A stretch of DNA of 37,585 nucleotides from Candidatus Jordarchaeia archaeon. Lineage in GTDB: Archaea; Asgardarchaeota; Jordiarchaeia; Jordiarchaeales; Jordiarchaeaceae. The stretch spans positions 1-37,585 of the forward strand of contig JAHAWU010000021.1 in assembly GCA_018383815.1 (NCBI GenBank), read 5' to 3'. The notes beneath the pieces were generated by a model. That model made no database searches. It worked only from the letters and a program-made list of their open reading frames with translations, and was not told the origin of the DNA. Of the stretch, positions 1-7,451 are shown one piece after another; the first letter of the stretch is position 1; the number at the start of each line of letters is the position of its first letter. The translations under genes were made by a program, and so were the position numbers.

Positions 1-181
1 TATTCTTGGTGTTTTAGTTTGAATGTGTGTGGCGGGTGGCGCCATGTTTGGCAACTGGCTTGCCACCTCAAACCCGTTAAAAGAATACAACAGAATTATG
101 GGACAACCTCGTTAGCAAGCTGGGAGACTTAGAATTATTCGACTTCAACGGCAATTTCGGGGAAATCTTAGAAAATCCCAC
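1..181 (+). other. Non-genic left edge with coding-like remnant
   Basis: No intact gene is visible. Positions 81-175 (frame 3) read through about 30 codons of plausible protein (…LWDNLVSKLGDLELFDF…) with no start codon and a TAA at 78-80 just upstream. A second plausible stretch in frame 2 (from the ATG at 44) ends at a TAG near 116. The two could be pieces of one decayed gene joined by a frameshift. I do not recognise a family, and chance open frames are a real alternative. Confidence 0.25.
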
Positions 182-694
182 TCATTCTAGCCTTTGTTGC
201 TTGTATTTTTGGGCAAGTTCAGCATAAATTTTTGAGCCCATTGTTAGTGCTTGTTTCTCGGTTTCGTTTAGCTGCCTCATCTTTTTTGCAGGTATGCCTG
301 CAACTAGGGTTTTGGGTTCCACCCTCATATTTTCCAGAACCACCGCTCCCATAGCAACCACTGCGTACTCCCCTATTTCGGCACCTGTGAATACTGTGGC
401 TCCTGACCCAATTACGGCCCCGTTACCTATTTTGCAACCATGAACCACTGCGGCGTGACCAATTAGAACTTCGTCGCCTATAGTGGTTTCGCGTCCTCCA
501 TGTATCACGCAGTTGTCTTCCACCGCTGTGCATCTACCAATCCTTACAGGGGCAAAGTCCGCCCTTATGACTGCTCCATACCAAACACTGCTTTTTTCCC
601 CTATTTCCACATCTCCAATTATTGTCGCTGTGGGTGCGACAAAAGCCGTTGGGTGAACTTTAGGCCGTTTACCATCAAACTCCACTAAAGGCAT
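182..694 (-). CDS. Gamma-class carbonic anhydrase-like hexapeptide protein
   Basis: Left-handed beta-helix protein of 170 residues, the usual length for gamma carbonic anhydrase/YrdA-type proteins, with hexapeptide repeats running from about residue 15 to 135. The three zinc histidines of the family are present: His65 (VIHGG) and His80/His85 (GHAAVVHGC), as is the conserved Arg44 (VIRAD). The position usually Gln (N-x-Q-D) is Glu59 (AVED). The family hydrates CO2 or acts as a related metal enzyme or assembly factor; carbonic anhydrase activity is not certain. I chose ATG at 694 over GTG at 709 because GGGAGGA lies 6-7 bases before it. It is cytoplasmic by lack of a signal peptide. The downstream neighbour is unrelated. 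Confidence 0.85.
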   Translation of the reverse strand: MPLVEFDGKRPKVHPTAFVAPTATIIGDVEIGEKSSVWYGAVIRADFAPVRIGRCTAVEDNCVIHGGRETTIGDEVLIGHAAVVHGCKIGNGAVIGSGATVFTGAEIGEYAVVAMGAVVLENMRVEPKTLVAGIPAKKMRQLNETEKQALTMGSKIYAELAQKYKQQRLE

Positions 695-804
695 CGCTCT
701 TCCTCCCACAACCTACAAAACACTCATTCAAAAATTGGGTAGTTCGATACAAGTTTCTTAGTTGGAACCTTCTCAAATAAAAAGATTCTCCCATTCCTCT
801 CCCA

Positions 805-1251
805 TTAAAGGTATTTATTTGGAGGGGAATATTTTAATCCCTCTATCTTTGTGTATTCCTTATCATAGCTTACTAATTCTAAGTTTTCCATTAATCCGAC
901 CGCTGCGTGGAGACTATCAAAATAGGTTAACTCCTTATTTTTCTCCCTAAGCTCCCAGGCTTTACCGTGGTATTCTGGCTTGATCTCGGATAGACCTATT
1001 TGGCGATATTTCAAGACTTTACCTACCAGTGAGTAGAAAGTTTTGCTTTCGGCTACAATAATTTCTTCAGACTTTAGAAGCAGGTCTAGCTCTATGAGAG
1101 AGTAGGGGGAGAGCTGAATTTCCCCTGCAAACTTGTCAAGCAACTTAACCACTTCAGTATGATGTTTATCTTCCCTTGATATTAGGGCCAGTAGGATGTC
1201 TGTTTCGACGATAAACTCTGTGATGTTAGCTTCCCCCCTTGGAAAGTTCAC
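805..1251 (-). CDS. vapC: PIN-domain ribonuclease toxin (VapC family)
   Basis: PIN-domain protein of 148 residues. The four acidic metal-binding positions of VapC nucleases can be placed at Asp18 (ETDILLAL), Glu54 (SLIELDLL), Asp112 (YFDSLHAA) and Asp130 (VSYDKEY). VapC toxins cleave RNA, often tRNA, and are held inactive by a cognate VapB. The gene overlaps the end of the AbrB-type antitoxin by 26 bases. The GTG at 1251 is the only usual start before the first PIN strand; the run AAGGGGGG at the end of the antitoxin gene lies just inside the reading frame, so the real start could be a nearby non-standard codon. Target RNA is not predictable. Confidence 0.85.
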   Translation of the reverse strand: MNFPRGEANITEFIVETDILLALISREDKHHTEVVKLLDKFAGEIQLSPYSLIELDLLLKSEEIIVAESKTFYSLVGKVLKYRQIGLSEIKPEYHGKAWELREKNKELTYFDSLHAAVGLMENLELVSYDKEYTKIEGLKYSPPNKYL

Positions 1252-1474
1252 GTTCAGCTATTCTTCGCAGGGTACTGATTTCTTTTTCGACATCCTTGGT
1301 GCCTTTGACAACAACTTTTTCAAGGGAATCCAAGGGATCCTCTACGGGTTTTAGAATGATTTTCCTTCCCTGAACTTCGATTTCTACAATGTTTTTGATA
1401 TTTAGCTCCTCCCGGATCTTAGAGGGTATAAGGACTCTCCCCTTTTTATCAACCTTGGCAAATGTTTCCGCCAA
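1226..1474 (-). CDS. vapB: AbrB/MazE-type antitoxin (VapB)
   Basis: An 82-residue protein with an N-terminal swapped-hairpin AbrB domain (KVDKKGRVLIPSKIREEL, residues 7-24), which binds DNA, and a charged C-terminal tail likely to wrap the partner toxin. It starts at TTG 1474; no better start lies downstream before the conserved motif, and the ribosome site is weak. The PIN gene follows with a 26-base overlap, the standard antitoxin-then-toxin order. By family precedent the protein represses its own operon, alone or with the toxin. The pair is a complete type II toxin-antitoxin module. Confidence 0.85.
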   Translation of the reverse strand: MAETFAKVDKKGRVLIPSKIREELNIKNIVEIEVQGRKIILKPVEDPLDSLEKVVVKGTKDVEKEISTLRRIAERELSKGGS

Positions 1475-1507
1475 TCAGGTTCACCAAAATAATGTCCCAC
1501 TTCCCAC

Positions 1508-1516
1508 TATAAAAAA
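1508..1516 (-). promoter_or_regulatory. Putative TATA box for vapBC
   Basis: On the minus strand TTTTTTATA lies about 34 bases before the TTG start of the antitoxin. With the usual archaeal spacing, transcription would begin near 1484-1490, giving a leader of about 10-15 bases. Judged by eye only. Confidence 0.35.
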
Positions 1517-1669
1517 TTTCCCACCAGATAATTCCTCAAGTTAATAGACGGGTAAGATACCTAATCTGTTCACTCTGGAATAATGCAGATCTTTAAATTT
1601 AATTCAGTGCAGAGCTACTATTTTAAAGTTGAAAAGAAAATCACTGACTATGTGTTGGAAAATTTAGTT

Positions 1670-2227
1670 TTATGCTTGTTTCCTCTTGGAGAACTGGGGG
1701 TTATACTCCAGAATTTTTTCTGTCGTCCATTTGGCGAGGTCTGCGGTTACCTCTTGGCACTTGAAATTTCCCTTTGTTTCCTGCCACATTTTTATGAATT
1801 CCAGTCCCGCCTCGGGATTGGTGAACCTGTAGGCTTTGCCCCAGTGGTGGAACTGAACCTCCTGACACACTATGTGCCCATATTTCTCCTGCATTTTCTT
1901 CCCAACCTCAGCCACGGCGCCGCATATTTTTAACATTTTTGTGATATCCTTCTGAATTTCCTCCTTATTGTAGCCGAAGCTGTAGCTTATTGCTGCGGCG
2001 GCTCCCGCCATGGCTCCGCATGTTCCAATAGCCATATTTCCCGTGCCACCAGCCAAACCCACGGTAGCCTTCCAAAGCTCTTCAGCCACCGAATCATTCT
2101 GGTACCCTAAGGCATCCATAACCGCTGCGAAAACAGTTGGTGCGCAGGCTCGCCACTTGAGCAAATAGTCGTATCCTCGACGGTACGCATCTTCAAGAAG
2201 CTCTCTGTTTTTTACAGTTTCAGTCAT
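1670..2227 (-). CDS. C_GCAxxG_C_C family redox-active protein
   Basis: Protein of 185 residues matching the C_GCAxxG_C_C family (PF09719): Cys28 (RACAPTVF), the hallmark GTCGAMAG with Cys70, Cys102 (KICGAV), Cys121 (IVCQEV) and Cys157 (FKCQEV), with His127/His128 between. The family is thought to be redox-active, perhaps binding a metal or cluster through these cysteines; the reaction is not known. The second hallmark Cys is Gly here (TCGAMAG against GCAxxG). There are no membrane helices apart from a helical small-residue stretch at 60-85. The ATG has GGAGG seven bases upstream. It stands alone on the minus strand. Confidence 0.75.
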   Translation of the reverse strand: MTETVKNRELLEDAYRRGYDYLLKWRACAPTVFAAVMDALGYQNDSVAEELWKATVGLAGGTGNMAIGTCGAMAGAAAAISYSFGYNKEEIQKDITKMLKICGAVAEVGKKMQEKYGHIVCQEVQFHHWGKAYRFTNPEAGLEFIKMWQETKGNFKCQEVTADLAKWTTEKILEYNPQFSKRKQA

Positions 2228-2712
2228 AACTCATCCTCCAAATAATTTAGTCTTCCCACATATGTTGTTTAATTATAATAAACTTTCTGTTAGCTCCAAG
2301 AATTCAAAATTCTTCAGACCCATTAATAAAATAGTTCCGAAAAATATCTGAAAAGAATTTGGGGTTTGATCTCTTAATGCACCCAAATAGTAGGAAAGGA
2401 TTCACTCCCTCCCCCTAACTCCCTTCATTAAGAAAAAGCGAAAAAACTTGCCAGAATTTTTTAAGGCATAAAAATCGGCTCCACCGAGTTAAAAGTGAAT
2501 TTTTGAGTTACATCCCTACGAAAATGATGCCTCCAAACTGAGGCTTTAATTGGGAAAACTTGGAAACAGTCATAAATTTTAAGTAGCTATAATATGATTG
2601 GAATCAACCATACTTAGAGGTGTACGAGTACCCGGTCTCATTCATGGCTGTTTAGCTCCATGGACTGGTTCATGTAACTTGTCGAAGTATGACTGAGAGT
2701 ATTACAATAATA
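2228..2712. other. Intergenic, divergent promoters
   Basis: About 490 bases between divergent genes (the redox protein and apgM). It is AT-rich with no convincing ORF or RNA gene. Positions 2529-2545 hold CCTCCAAACTGAGG, a small palindrome that also resembles part of the 22-bp core of the inverted repeats at 4.3 and 8.2 kb. Confidence 0.5.
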
Positions 2713-2728
2713 GGAGGGATGGCAAATT
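2713..2728 (+). promoter_or_regulatory. Ribosome site and probable ATT start of apgM
   Basis: GGAGG at 2713-2717 is followed after eight bases by ATT at 2726, in frame with apgM. The ATG at 2719 touches the ribosome site and reads ATG GCA AAT TAA, so it cannot start the enzyme unless one A of the run at 2723-2725 is an insertion. The first standard start in frame (GTG 2750) lies inside the first beta strand and has no ribosome site. Either ATT is the start or there is a one-base indel. Confidence 0.55.
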
Positions 2729-4012
2729 AAGTTCAAGCTTATTTATGTCGTGATAGATGGGATGGGGGACCTTCCCCACGAAGAATTTGGAAACAAAACT
2801 CCACTGGAAGTTGCCGAAACGCCCAAAATGGACTTCCTCGCAAAGACTGGAAAAACAGGTTTGATGTACACCATTGGAAAAGGCATCGCTCCAGAAAGCG
2901 ATGTTGCTGTAATCTCCATTCTAGGCTATGACCCCTTCAAGTACAGTACCGGTAGAGGAATCATTGAAGCAGTTGGAGCAGACATGAAGGTTAAAGACGG
3001 CGACCTCGCCCTAAGATGCAACTTCGCCACACTGGGCCCAGGAAGACAACTCATTGACCGAAGAGCAGGAAGAAACCTCACCACCGAGGAAGCCAGCCAA
3101 CTAAGTAAGAGCATAAACCGGCTAGTAACGCTAGAATCGTATCCAGTGGAGTTCGAGTTTAAGAACACCATAGGGCACAGGGGAGTTCTGGTCATAAGAA
3201 GCAAAAGAGAACCACTGTCAGGCAATATAACAAATACCGACCCTGCCTACCTCAAGGTGGAGGGATTGGGCGTGGCCAAAGAAAAAGTGGAAATGGTTCT
3301 TGAAAAGTGCCAGCCCCTAGACGAAACCATAGAAGCCAAAATATCGGCAAAACTTGTAAACGAGTTCACAGAAAAAAGCCACGAGGTCCTGGAGGCTGAT
3401 AATGTAAACAGGAGGCGCACCGCGGAGGGAAAACCAAAGGCAAACGTCATACTATCTAGAGATGCTGGACACCTCTTACCAAAATTCTTCAACATCAGTG
3501 AAAAATATGATGTTAGATTCGTCTCACTCACAGATATGCCCGTAGAGAGAGGAATATCCAAACTTGCAGGCATGGACATGGCTGTCCTGCCTCCCCCCTC
3601 AGCAGACCTCAAAAACGACTGCACCATAAGGGTAAACAAACTTCTTGAACTATTACCCAACTACGACTGCTTCTACATTCACATAAAGGGCCCAGACGAA
3701 CCGGGACATGATGGAGAATTCGAAAGAAAAGCGAAACTTCTAAGCATAATTGACAAATACTTCTTTGAAAAACTATTGGACGAAATAAAACTGGAAAACC
3801 ACATCATATGCGTTACCGCAGACCACTCCACACCCTGCAAACTTAAAGCACACAGCGACGACCCCGTACCTCTACTCATTTCCGGAAACAAAATCAAAGG
3901 CGACAAAGTTTCTAAATTCTCAGAAAAAGAATGCCGCAAGGGAAGTTTAGGCGTCCTGGAGCATGGATATGAGCTCATGCCCAAACTTATGGATCTCCTA
4001 AAAAAACAATAA
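2726..4012 (+). CDS. apgM: 2,3-bisphosphoglycerate-independent phosphoglycerate mutase, archaeal type
   Basis: Interconverts 3- and 2-phosphoglycerate in glycolysis/gluconeogenesis; alkaline-phosphatase superfamily, cytoplasmic. Metal-binding motifs are VVIDGMGD at the N-terminus, HIKGPDEPGHDG in the middle and TADHSTPCKLKAHSDDP near the end. The nucleophile Ser is in APESDVAVISILGYDP, about residue 58 from the ATT start. At roughly 428 residues it is of normal length. Starting at ATT 2726 restores the first strand (KFKLIYVVIDGMGD), which the GTG at 2750 would truncate; homologues begin with this strand. A monocistronic gene; the T-rich inverted repeat at 4244 follows it. Confidence 0.93.
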   Translation: MKFKLIYVVIDGMGDLPHEEFGNKTPLEVAETPKMDFLAKTGKTGLMYTIGKGIAPESDVAVISILGYDPFKYSTGRGIIEAVGADMKVKDGDLALRCNFATLGPGRQLIDRRAGRNLTTEEASQLSKSINRLVTLESYPVEFEFKNTIGHRGVLVIRSKREPLSGNITNTDPAYLKVEGLGVAKEKVEMVLEKCQPLDETIEAKISAKLVNEFTEKSHEVLEADNVNRRRTAEGKPKANVILSRDAGHLLPKFFNISEKYDVRFVSLTDMPVERGISKLAGMDMAVLPPPSADLKNDCTIRVNKLLELLPNYDCFYIHIKGPDEPGHDGEFERKAKLLSIIDKYFFEKLLDEIKLENHIICVTADHSTPCKLKAHSDDPVPLLISGNKIKGDKVSKFSEKECRKGSLGVLEHGYELMPKLMDLLKKQ

Positions 4013-4628
4013 ACTACATCCGACATCCAACCAAGAAGCAAGGGGCGAAACATACTCGACAAACTTGTTTTCTCTTTCCTATCTTTTGGGAAACTTGTAG
4101 CTAGATATCGTTCACCAGAGGGGAAGGAGGGCTTCATCTCATAATTAACTGTCTGGTATATCCTTTATGTGAAATTAGGCTGGCTTGCGGCCTTCCTTCG
4201 GATTGGTATAACTGTGGAGGCTCATTTACTTGAAGATATTATTTATTTGTTTAATTTATTTTTTATGTTTTTGTTTTTGTTGTTTTTCTGAGTTGTTTTT
4301 CATTTTTAGTCAATATTTTCGATTTTTGGTAAATACTCTGGAGGCAGTTTGGAGGCAATACGGTAATACCCAAAATTGAAAAAAAGAGTAACACAGAACC
4401 AATTTGCCCCCATCAATGGTCTAACCCACTTTTCTTGGATGCCCAGCTGGAGTACTCAAACGGGGCCCTTCTTCTATTTTTGCACTTCCGATTTTTCAAC
4501 ATATTCAATTAGGGCAGAAAATTTTTCACCAAAGAATAAAAAATAGAGCAGTGCTCTCTTTTCCTATTTTTGAGCACCACTCACTCAGTCCGTTCCTCTC
4601 CTCTTTTTTAGAGGAAAATCTCTCTTTG
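4013..4628. other. Convergent intergenic region holding inverted repeat A
   Basis: Apart from the repeat at 4244-4370, this region contains two short hairpins next to the end of the YhfC gene. AGAGC-AGT-GCTCT near 4549-4561 is followed by a T-rich stretch. CCTCT-TTTTTT-AGAGG lies near 4601-4616. They may help to terminate the converging transcripts. No ORF is convincing. Confidence 0.45.
4244..4370 (+). repeat. Inverted repeat A of the 4.1-kb recombinase unit
   Basis: T-rich 127-bp sequence that aligns by eye along its full length with the reverse complement of 8190-8318. It starts TATTTGTTTAATTT, contains paired TATTTTTCG-like subrepeats, and ends with two direct copies of TTTGGAGGCA followed by AGTAATACC or GGTAATACC. 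The segment 4339-4360 is identical (22 of 22) to 8200-8221 in inverted orientation. The conserved core lies on the inner side of each arm. It may be a recombinase binding site, a transposon end or a shared bidirectional terminator. Confidence 0.8.
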
Positions 4629-5435
4629 CTATTTTGTGAGCACCTTTGTGTACATGGCGTAAGCAAAGACAACCAGTGAGATTACACCTACTATAATTTC
4701 AATTTCAAGTATACCAATAAGGCCCACTACGTATAGTATTGCGAACGCATCTAGTATTATGTGGAGGGCTACTGCTATAAGGAAATATTTCAGTGTTTTG
4801 CCCCTAACAAGACCGTAACCAATTATGGCAGCAGTTGCAGCATGGAACAGCACCGTCATCACTCTTTCATAGAGGGAAACTAAGGGAATCCCAAGTAGAC
4901 TAAGCCCGAAAACTGCAGATGCCAATGAGCCGATCTCCGAGATTAACTGGGGGAGAAGTAAAAGGCCAACAAGTAAACCTTCCACACCCGTCAGCGTCAT
5001 CGCTAAAGTGTCAAGAAGTATTAAGTCAATTACCAAGTATATTTGAAGTAGGAAGAAGCTTGCTGCGGCTGAACCTAGCACCAGTATGGCTTCACCGCCT
5101 CCAAAACCCAGGCCAACCACTAACCCATAGAAGGCACCATTCCTCTCGCCAATTTTGGTTCTTATGAAGGGAATAATTAGCACCAATAGTTTAACTGCCT
5201 CCTCAACGAATCCCGTAGCTATGAGGTCAACACCGTAAAGCGCCATCCCACCAATAAACAAAATATAGATTTTCCGCAAGTAGGCAAGGTAAAAAACCAC
5301 AGCACCGAGAAGGAAAGCCGCAAAGAGTGGGCGATAAGGCTCCTGAGCAAATCTAAACCTCTTCACCAAAAACCAGATGACAAGAGGGTAAAGCACTGAA
5401 AAAGCAACACCCACCACTACTCCAATTCCATCCAC
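4629..5435 (-). CDS. YhfC/PrsW-like intramembrane protease
   Basis: Integral membrane protein of 268 residues with about eight hydrophobic segments. It carries the pattern of glutamic-type/CAAX-like intramembrane proteases, closest to YhfC (DUF2324): Glu78-Glu79 (GFVEEAVKL), Glu115 (GFGGGEAILVLG, where the family usually has GHGG), Glu190-Arg191…His198 (ERVMTVLFHAAT) and His225-x3-Asp229 (LHIILDAF). These residues in separate helices form the presumed active site. The substrate is unknown; nearby surface proteins are possible clients, but that is inference. It starts at GTG 5435 with GGGTGGT about eight bases upstream. It lies inside the inverted-repeat unit, opposite in direction to the recombinase. 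Confidence 0.75.
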   Translation of the reverse strand: MDGIGVVVGVAFSVLYPLVIWFLVKRFRFAQEPYRPLFAAFLLGAVVFYLAYLRKIYILFIGGMALYGVDLIATGFVEEAVKLLVLIIPFIRTKIGERNGAFYGLVVGLGFGGGEAILVLGSAAASFFLLQIYLVIDLILLDTLAMTLTGVEGLLVGLLLLPQLISEIGSLASAVFGLSLLGIPLVSLYERVMTVLFHAATAAIIGYGLVRGKTLKYFLIAVALHIILDAFAILYVVGLIGILEIEIIVGVISLVVFAYAMYTKVLTK

Positions 5436-6235
5436 TTAAAACCACCCATTAAGAATTTTGTTTCAAAAGTAGGTTAACCTGTGATATAAACCTTTTTAAA
5501 ACATAGACTAATCCTAAACCAACCTTGCCACCAATCACCACTACCTTTGAGCCTGCCCAGCTACAAGTCTCACCAAGTAAAAAAGGGTCCTAAAAGACTT
5601 GGAACCAGGCGTGTACCCAAATTAAAAATAGGGATTAACACTGGGAACCTCCTTCTTTTTAGAAAGAATCAAAGACAGTTGTGAAACAAAAAACAAATAA
5701 AGTTTACAACTACTTTGAGGGACGCTGACACTAGAAGTACCAAGCTCTATTTTGAGCTTTGTTGGAGTATGGTTAATTTCTGACTCGTAATCTAGGATTC
5801 CATAGTCGACAAATTCTCCCACCACGTTAAACTTGCTGAAAATTTTCCCTAACTTAACCTGCCCAGAGCCACTAAAAAACTGATAGTGTGTATAGCTTCT
5901 ATTATTACTAGGAATTTAAACTAGGAGGATAAGACTCAGATTTAGACAGCTTAAAAATAATCATAACATTTACAAAATCCAGTTTGAGGCTCTATACCTT
6001 TTAGAAGAAAGGTACTCAAAAAGTACTTTTTTAGATTTGCATGTGACCGGTTAGCTGATGGTCGTGAACAATATTTTTGTGAATCCCTGAAGGAGGCTTA
6101 AAGGCAGAGGGAATTTAGATTATACTTGTGCCCCTGAATAGTGTGGTTCCCTTAGGGTTTTGGACTATTGTTTTGTTGTGGAAGTGGTAGTCAATTTTGG
6201 CCTTTTTTTGGGTGTGGGAGGAGAAGCGGTTGATG
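5436..6235. other. Long gene-poor stretch inside the recombinase unit
   Basis: Eight hundred bases with no recognisable gene except the orphan frame at 5622-5915. A small hairpin (GTACT at 6012-6016, AGTAC at 6022-6026) is followed by six T, like a terminator on the plus strand. The region may be decayed cargo. Confidence 0.4.
5622..5915 (-). pseudogene. Orphan reading frame, possible gene remnant
   Basis: An open frame of about 97 codons runs from just after a TAA at 5916-5918 to a stop at 5622. It has no ATG; GTG at 5825 is the first standard start and would give 67 residues. The N-terminal part (…FFSGSGQVKLGKIFSKFNVVG…, then GEFVDYGILDYESE) looks like real beta-rich protein, while the C-terminal part is less convincing. 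There is no ribosome site. I do not recognise a family. It is best read as the tail of a decayed gene. Confidence 0.3.
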
Positions 6236-6275
6236 AAATGTTATTCTGGATAACATTTACTTTTATGAAATGTTA
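6236..6275 (+). promoter_or_regulatory. Palindromic operator upstream of the recombinase
   Basis: AAATGTTAT (6236-6244) and ATAACATTT (6250-6258) form a perfect 9-bp inverted repeat with a 5-bp spacer. A third half-site, AAATGTTA, sits at 6268-6275, 32 bases from the first (about three helical turns). It directly precedes the TATA-like box at 6278, so a bound dimer would block or recruit the transcription machinery. The regulator is unknown; autoregulation by the recombinase is possible. Confidence 0.6.
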
Positions 6276-6277
6276 CC

Positions 6278-6285
6278 TTTAAATA
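6278..6285 (+). promoter_or_regulatory. TATA box of the recombinase gene
   Basis: TTTAAATA matches the archaeal TATA consensus and is preceded by the operator half-site. Predicted transcription start is near 6310, leaving a leader of about 35 bases before the ATG at 6345, in which AAGGGGAAG serves as ribosome site. Confidence 0.55.
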
Positions 6286-6344
6286 GGGGTTTCACCCATA
6301 TTTTTTAGGCGTTTCCAGAGCCCTTTTCCCAAGGGGAAGAAGCC

Positions 6345-7406
6345 ATGAGAAGCAAGCAATACAGCCTTACCAGTAGTCAGCGCGAGGTTCTTAATAAATT
6401 TTTAAACGATAAAAGGGCAGAGACCCAAATTAAATCTACAACCCTCAAAAACTATGAAAAATCACTGAGCATCCTAGCCTCCCACGTCAAAAAGGATTTG
6501 GACAAAGTCACATCCGCCGATCTTAAAAGGTTTTTTGGGGAACTTGAGCGGATGAGGGAAGAGGGAAAAATTTCTGACTCCTCAATTAGACTGTACCGTG
6601 TGTGTATTCGCGCCTTCTACAAATGGTTGGATGGAAATAAGAAGAGTTCCCGAGTGGACTGGATAAAAGTCTCCAGAGTAAGAACAAAAATAAAGTCAGA
6701 AGACCTACTAAGCCAAGAAGAAATTGACCGTCTCATTAACAGCGCCAGAACCCTAAGAGACCGGGCGCTGCTCAGCGTATTGCTGGAATCCGGCTTGAGG
6801 AGGGGTGAACTGTGGAGCTTGAATGTGGGCTCCGTGATTCCCGCAAGTTATGGTTTCCTGCTCAGCGTGGAGGGAAAGACCGGCACCCGCACCATACCCT
6901 TAATCAGCAGCGCAGGAGTTCTGGGGGAATACCTCTCCGCGCTGCCAAAGGTTAAGGATTCACCCCTGTGGCTTAGTTCTCGTGGTACACGCCTGTCACA
7001 AATGTCCATCTGGAGAATTGTTAAAAACTGTGCCAAGAGGGCGGGTATCACTAAGCGCACCTATGTACATTTGATGAGGCACATACGAGCCACAGAGCTC
7101 TCAACCAAGCTTTCTGATCAAACCATGAAGGGATTTTTCGGCTGGAAACCCACAAGTAACATGCCCGGAGTCTACAGCCACATTTCAGGAAAAGAAGTGG
7201 TACGCGAAGTCCTGAGAGTTTCAGGAATAAATTTAGAAGAAAAAAATAATTCGTCGGGGCCGGTGATTTGTCGTAGGTGCAAGGAGGCTAACACTTCAAT
7301 TAGCGAGTACTGTGTGCGATGCGGCACGCCCCTTAAAGAAAAATTGGGAATTTGGTACCAAGAATCCTTGTCAAATGAACTTGGGGGGAAAGATGCGAAA
7401 CTTTAG
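6345..7406 (+). CDS. Tyrosine recombinase (XerA/phage integrase type) with C-terminal zinc ribbon
   Basis: Site-specific recombinase of 353 residues. A SAM-like core-binding domain covers about residues 12-100, and the catalytic domain about 118-290. Catalytic residues visible are Arg152 (ESGLRRGEL), Lys178 (EGKTGTR), His242-x2-Arg245 (HLMRH), Trp267 at the usual His/Trp position (GFFGWKP) and the nucleophile Tyr277 (GVYSHIS). All are present, so the enzyme should be active. A short zinc ribbon follows (Cys309, Cys312, Cys323, Cys326), as in some archaeal integrases. ATG 6345 has a ribosome site and sits behind the operator and TATA box. It is the likely agent acting on the flanking inverted repeats. 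Confidence 0.9.
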   Translation: MRSKQYSLTSSQREVLNKFLNDKRAETQIKSTTLKNYEKSLSILASHVKKDLDKVTSADLKRFFGELERMREEGKISDSSIRLYRVCIRAFYKWLDGNKKSSRVDWIKVSRVRTKIKSEDLLSQEEIDRLINSARTLRDRALLSVLLESGLRRGELWSLNVGSVIPASYGFLLSVEGKTGTRTIPLISSAGVLGEYLSALPKVKDSPLWLSSRGTRLSQMSIWRIVKNCAKRAGITKRTYVHLMRHIRATELSTKLSDQTMKGFFGWKPTSNMPGVYSHISGKEVVREVLRVSGINLEEKNNSSGPVICRRCKEANTSISEYCVRCGTPLKEKLGIWYQESLSNELGGKDAKL

Positions 7407-7451
7407 GATCCATTGTTTAGGTGAGTGGTGTAATAAGATATATATTTTTGA

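Noticed and set aside
2524-2560. ATGATG … CTGA spacing like a C/D-box RNA
   Set aside because: Only one loose C/D pair; the second C'/D' pair and terminal stem are not visible.
3247-4137. Long minus-strand open frames opposite apgM (137 and 152 codons)
   Set aside because: Antisense shadows of a clearly conserved gene; Ser/Leu-rich composition typical of reverse frames.
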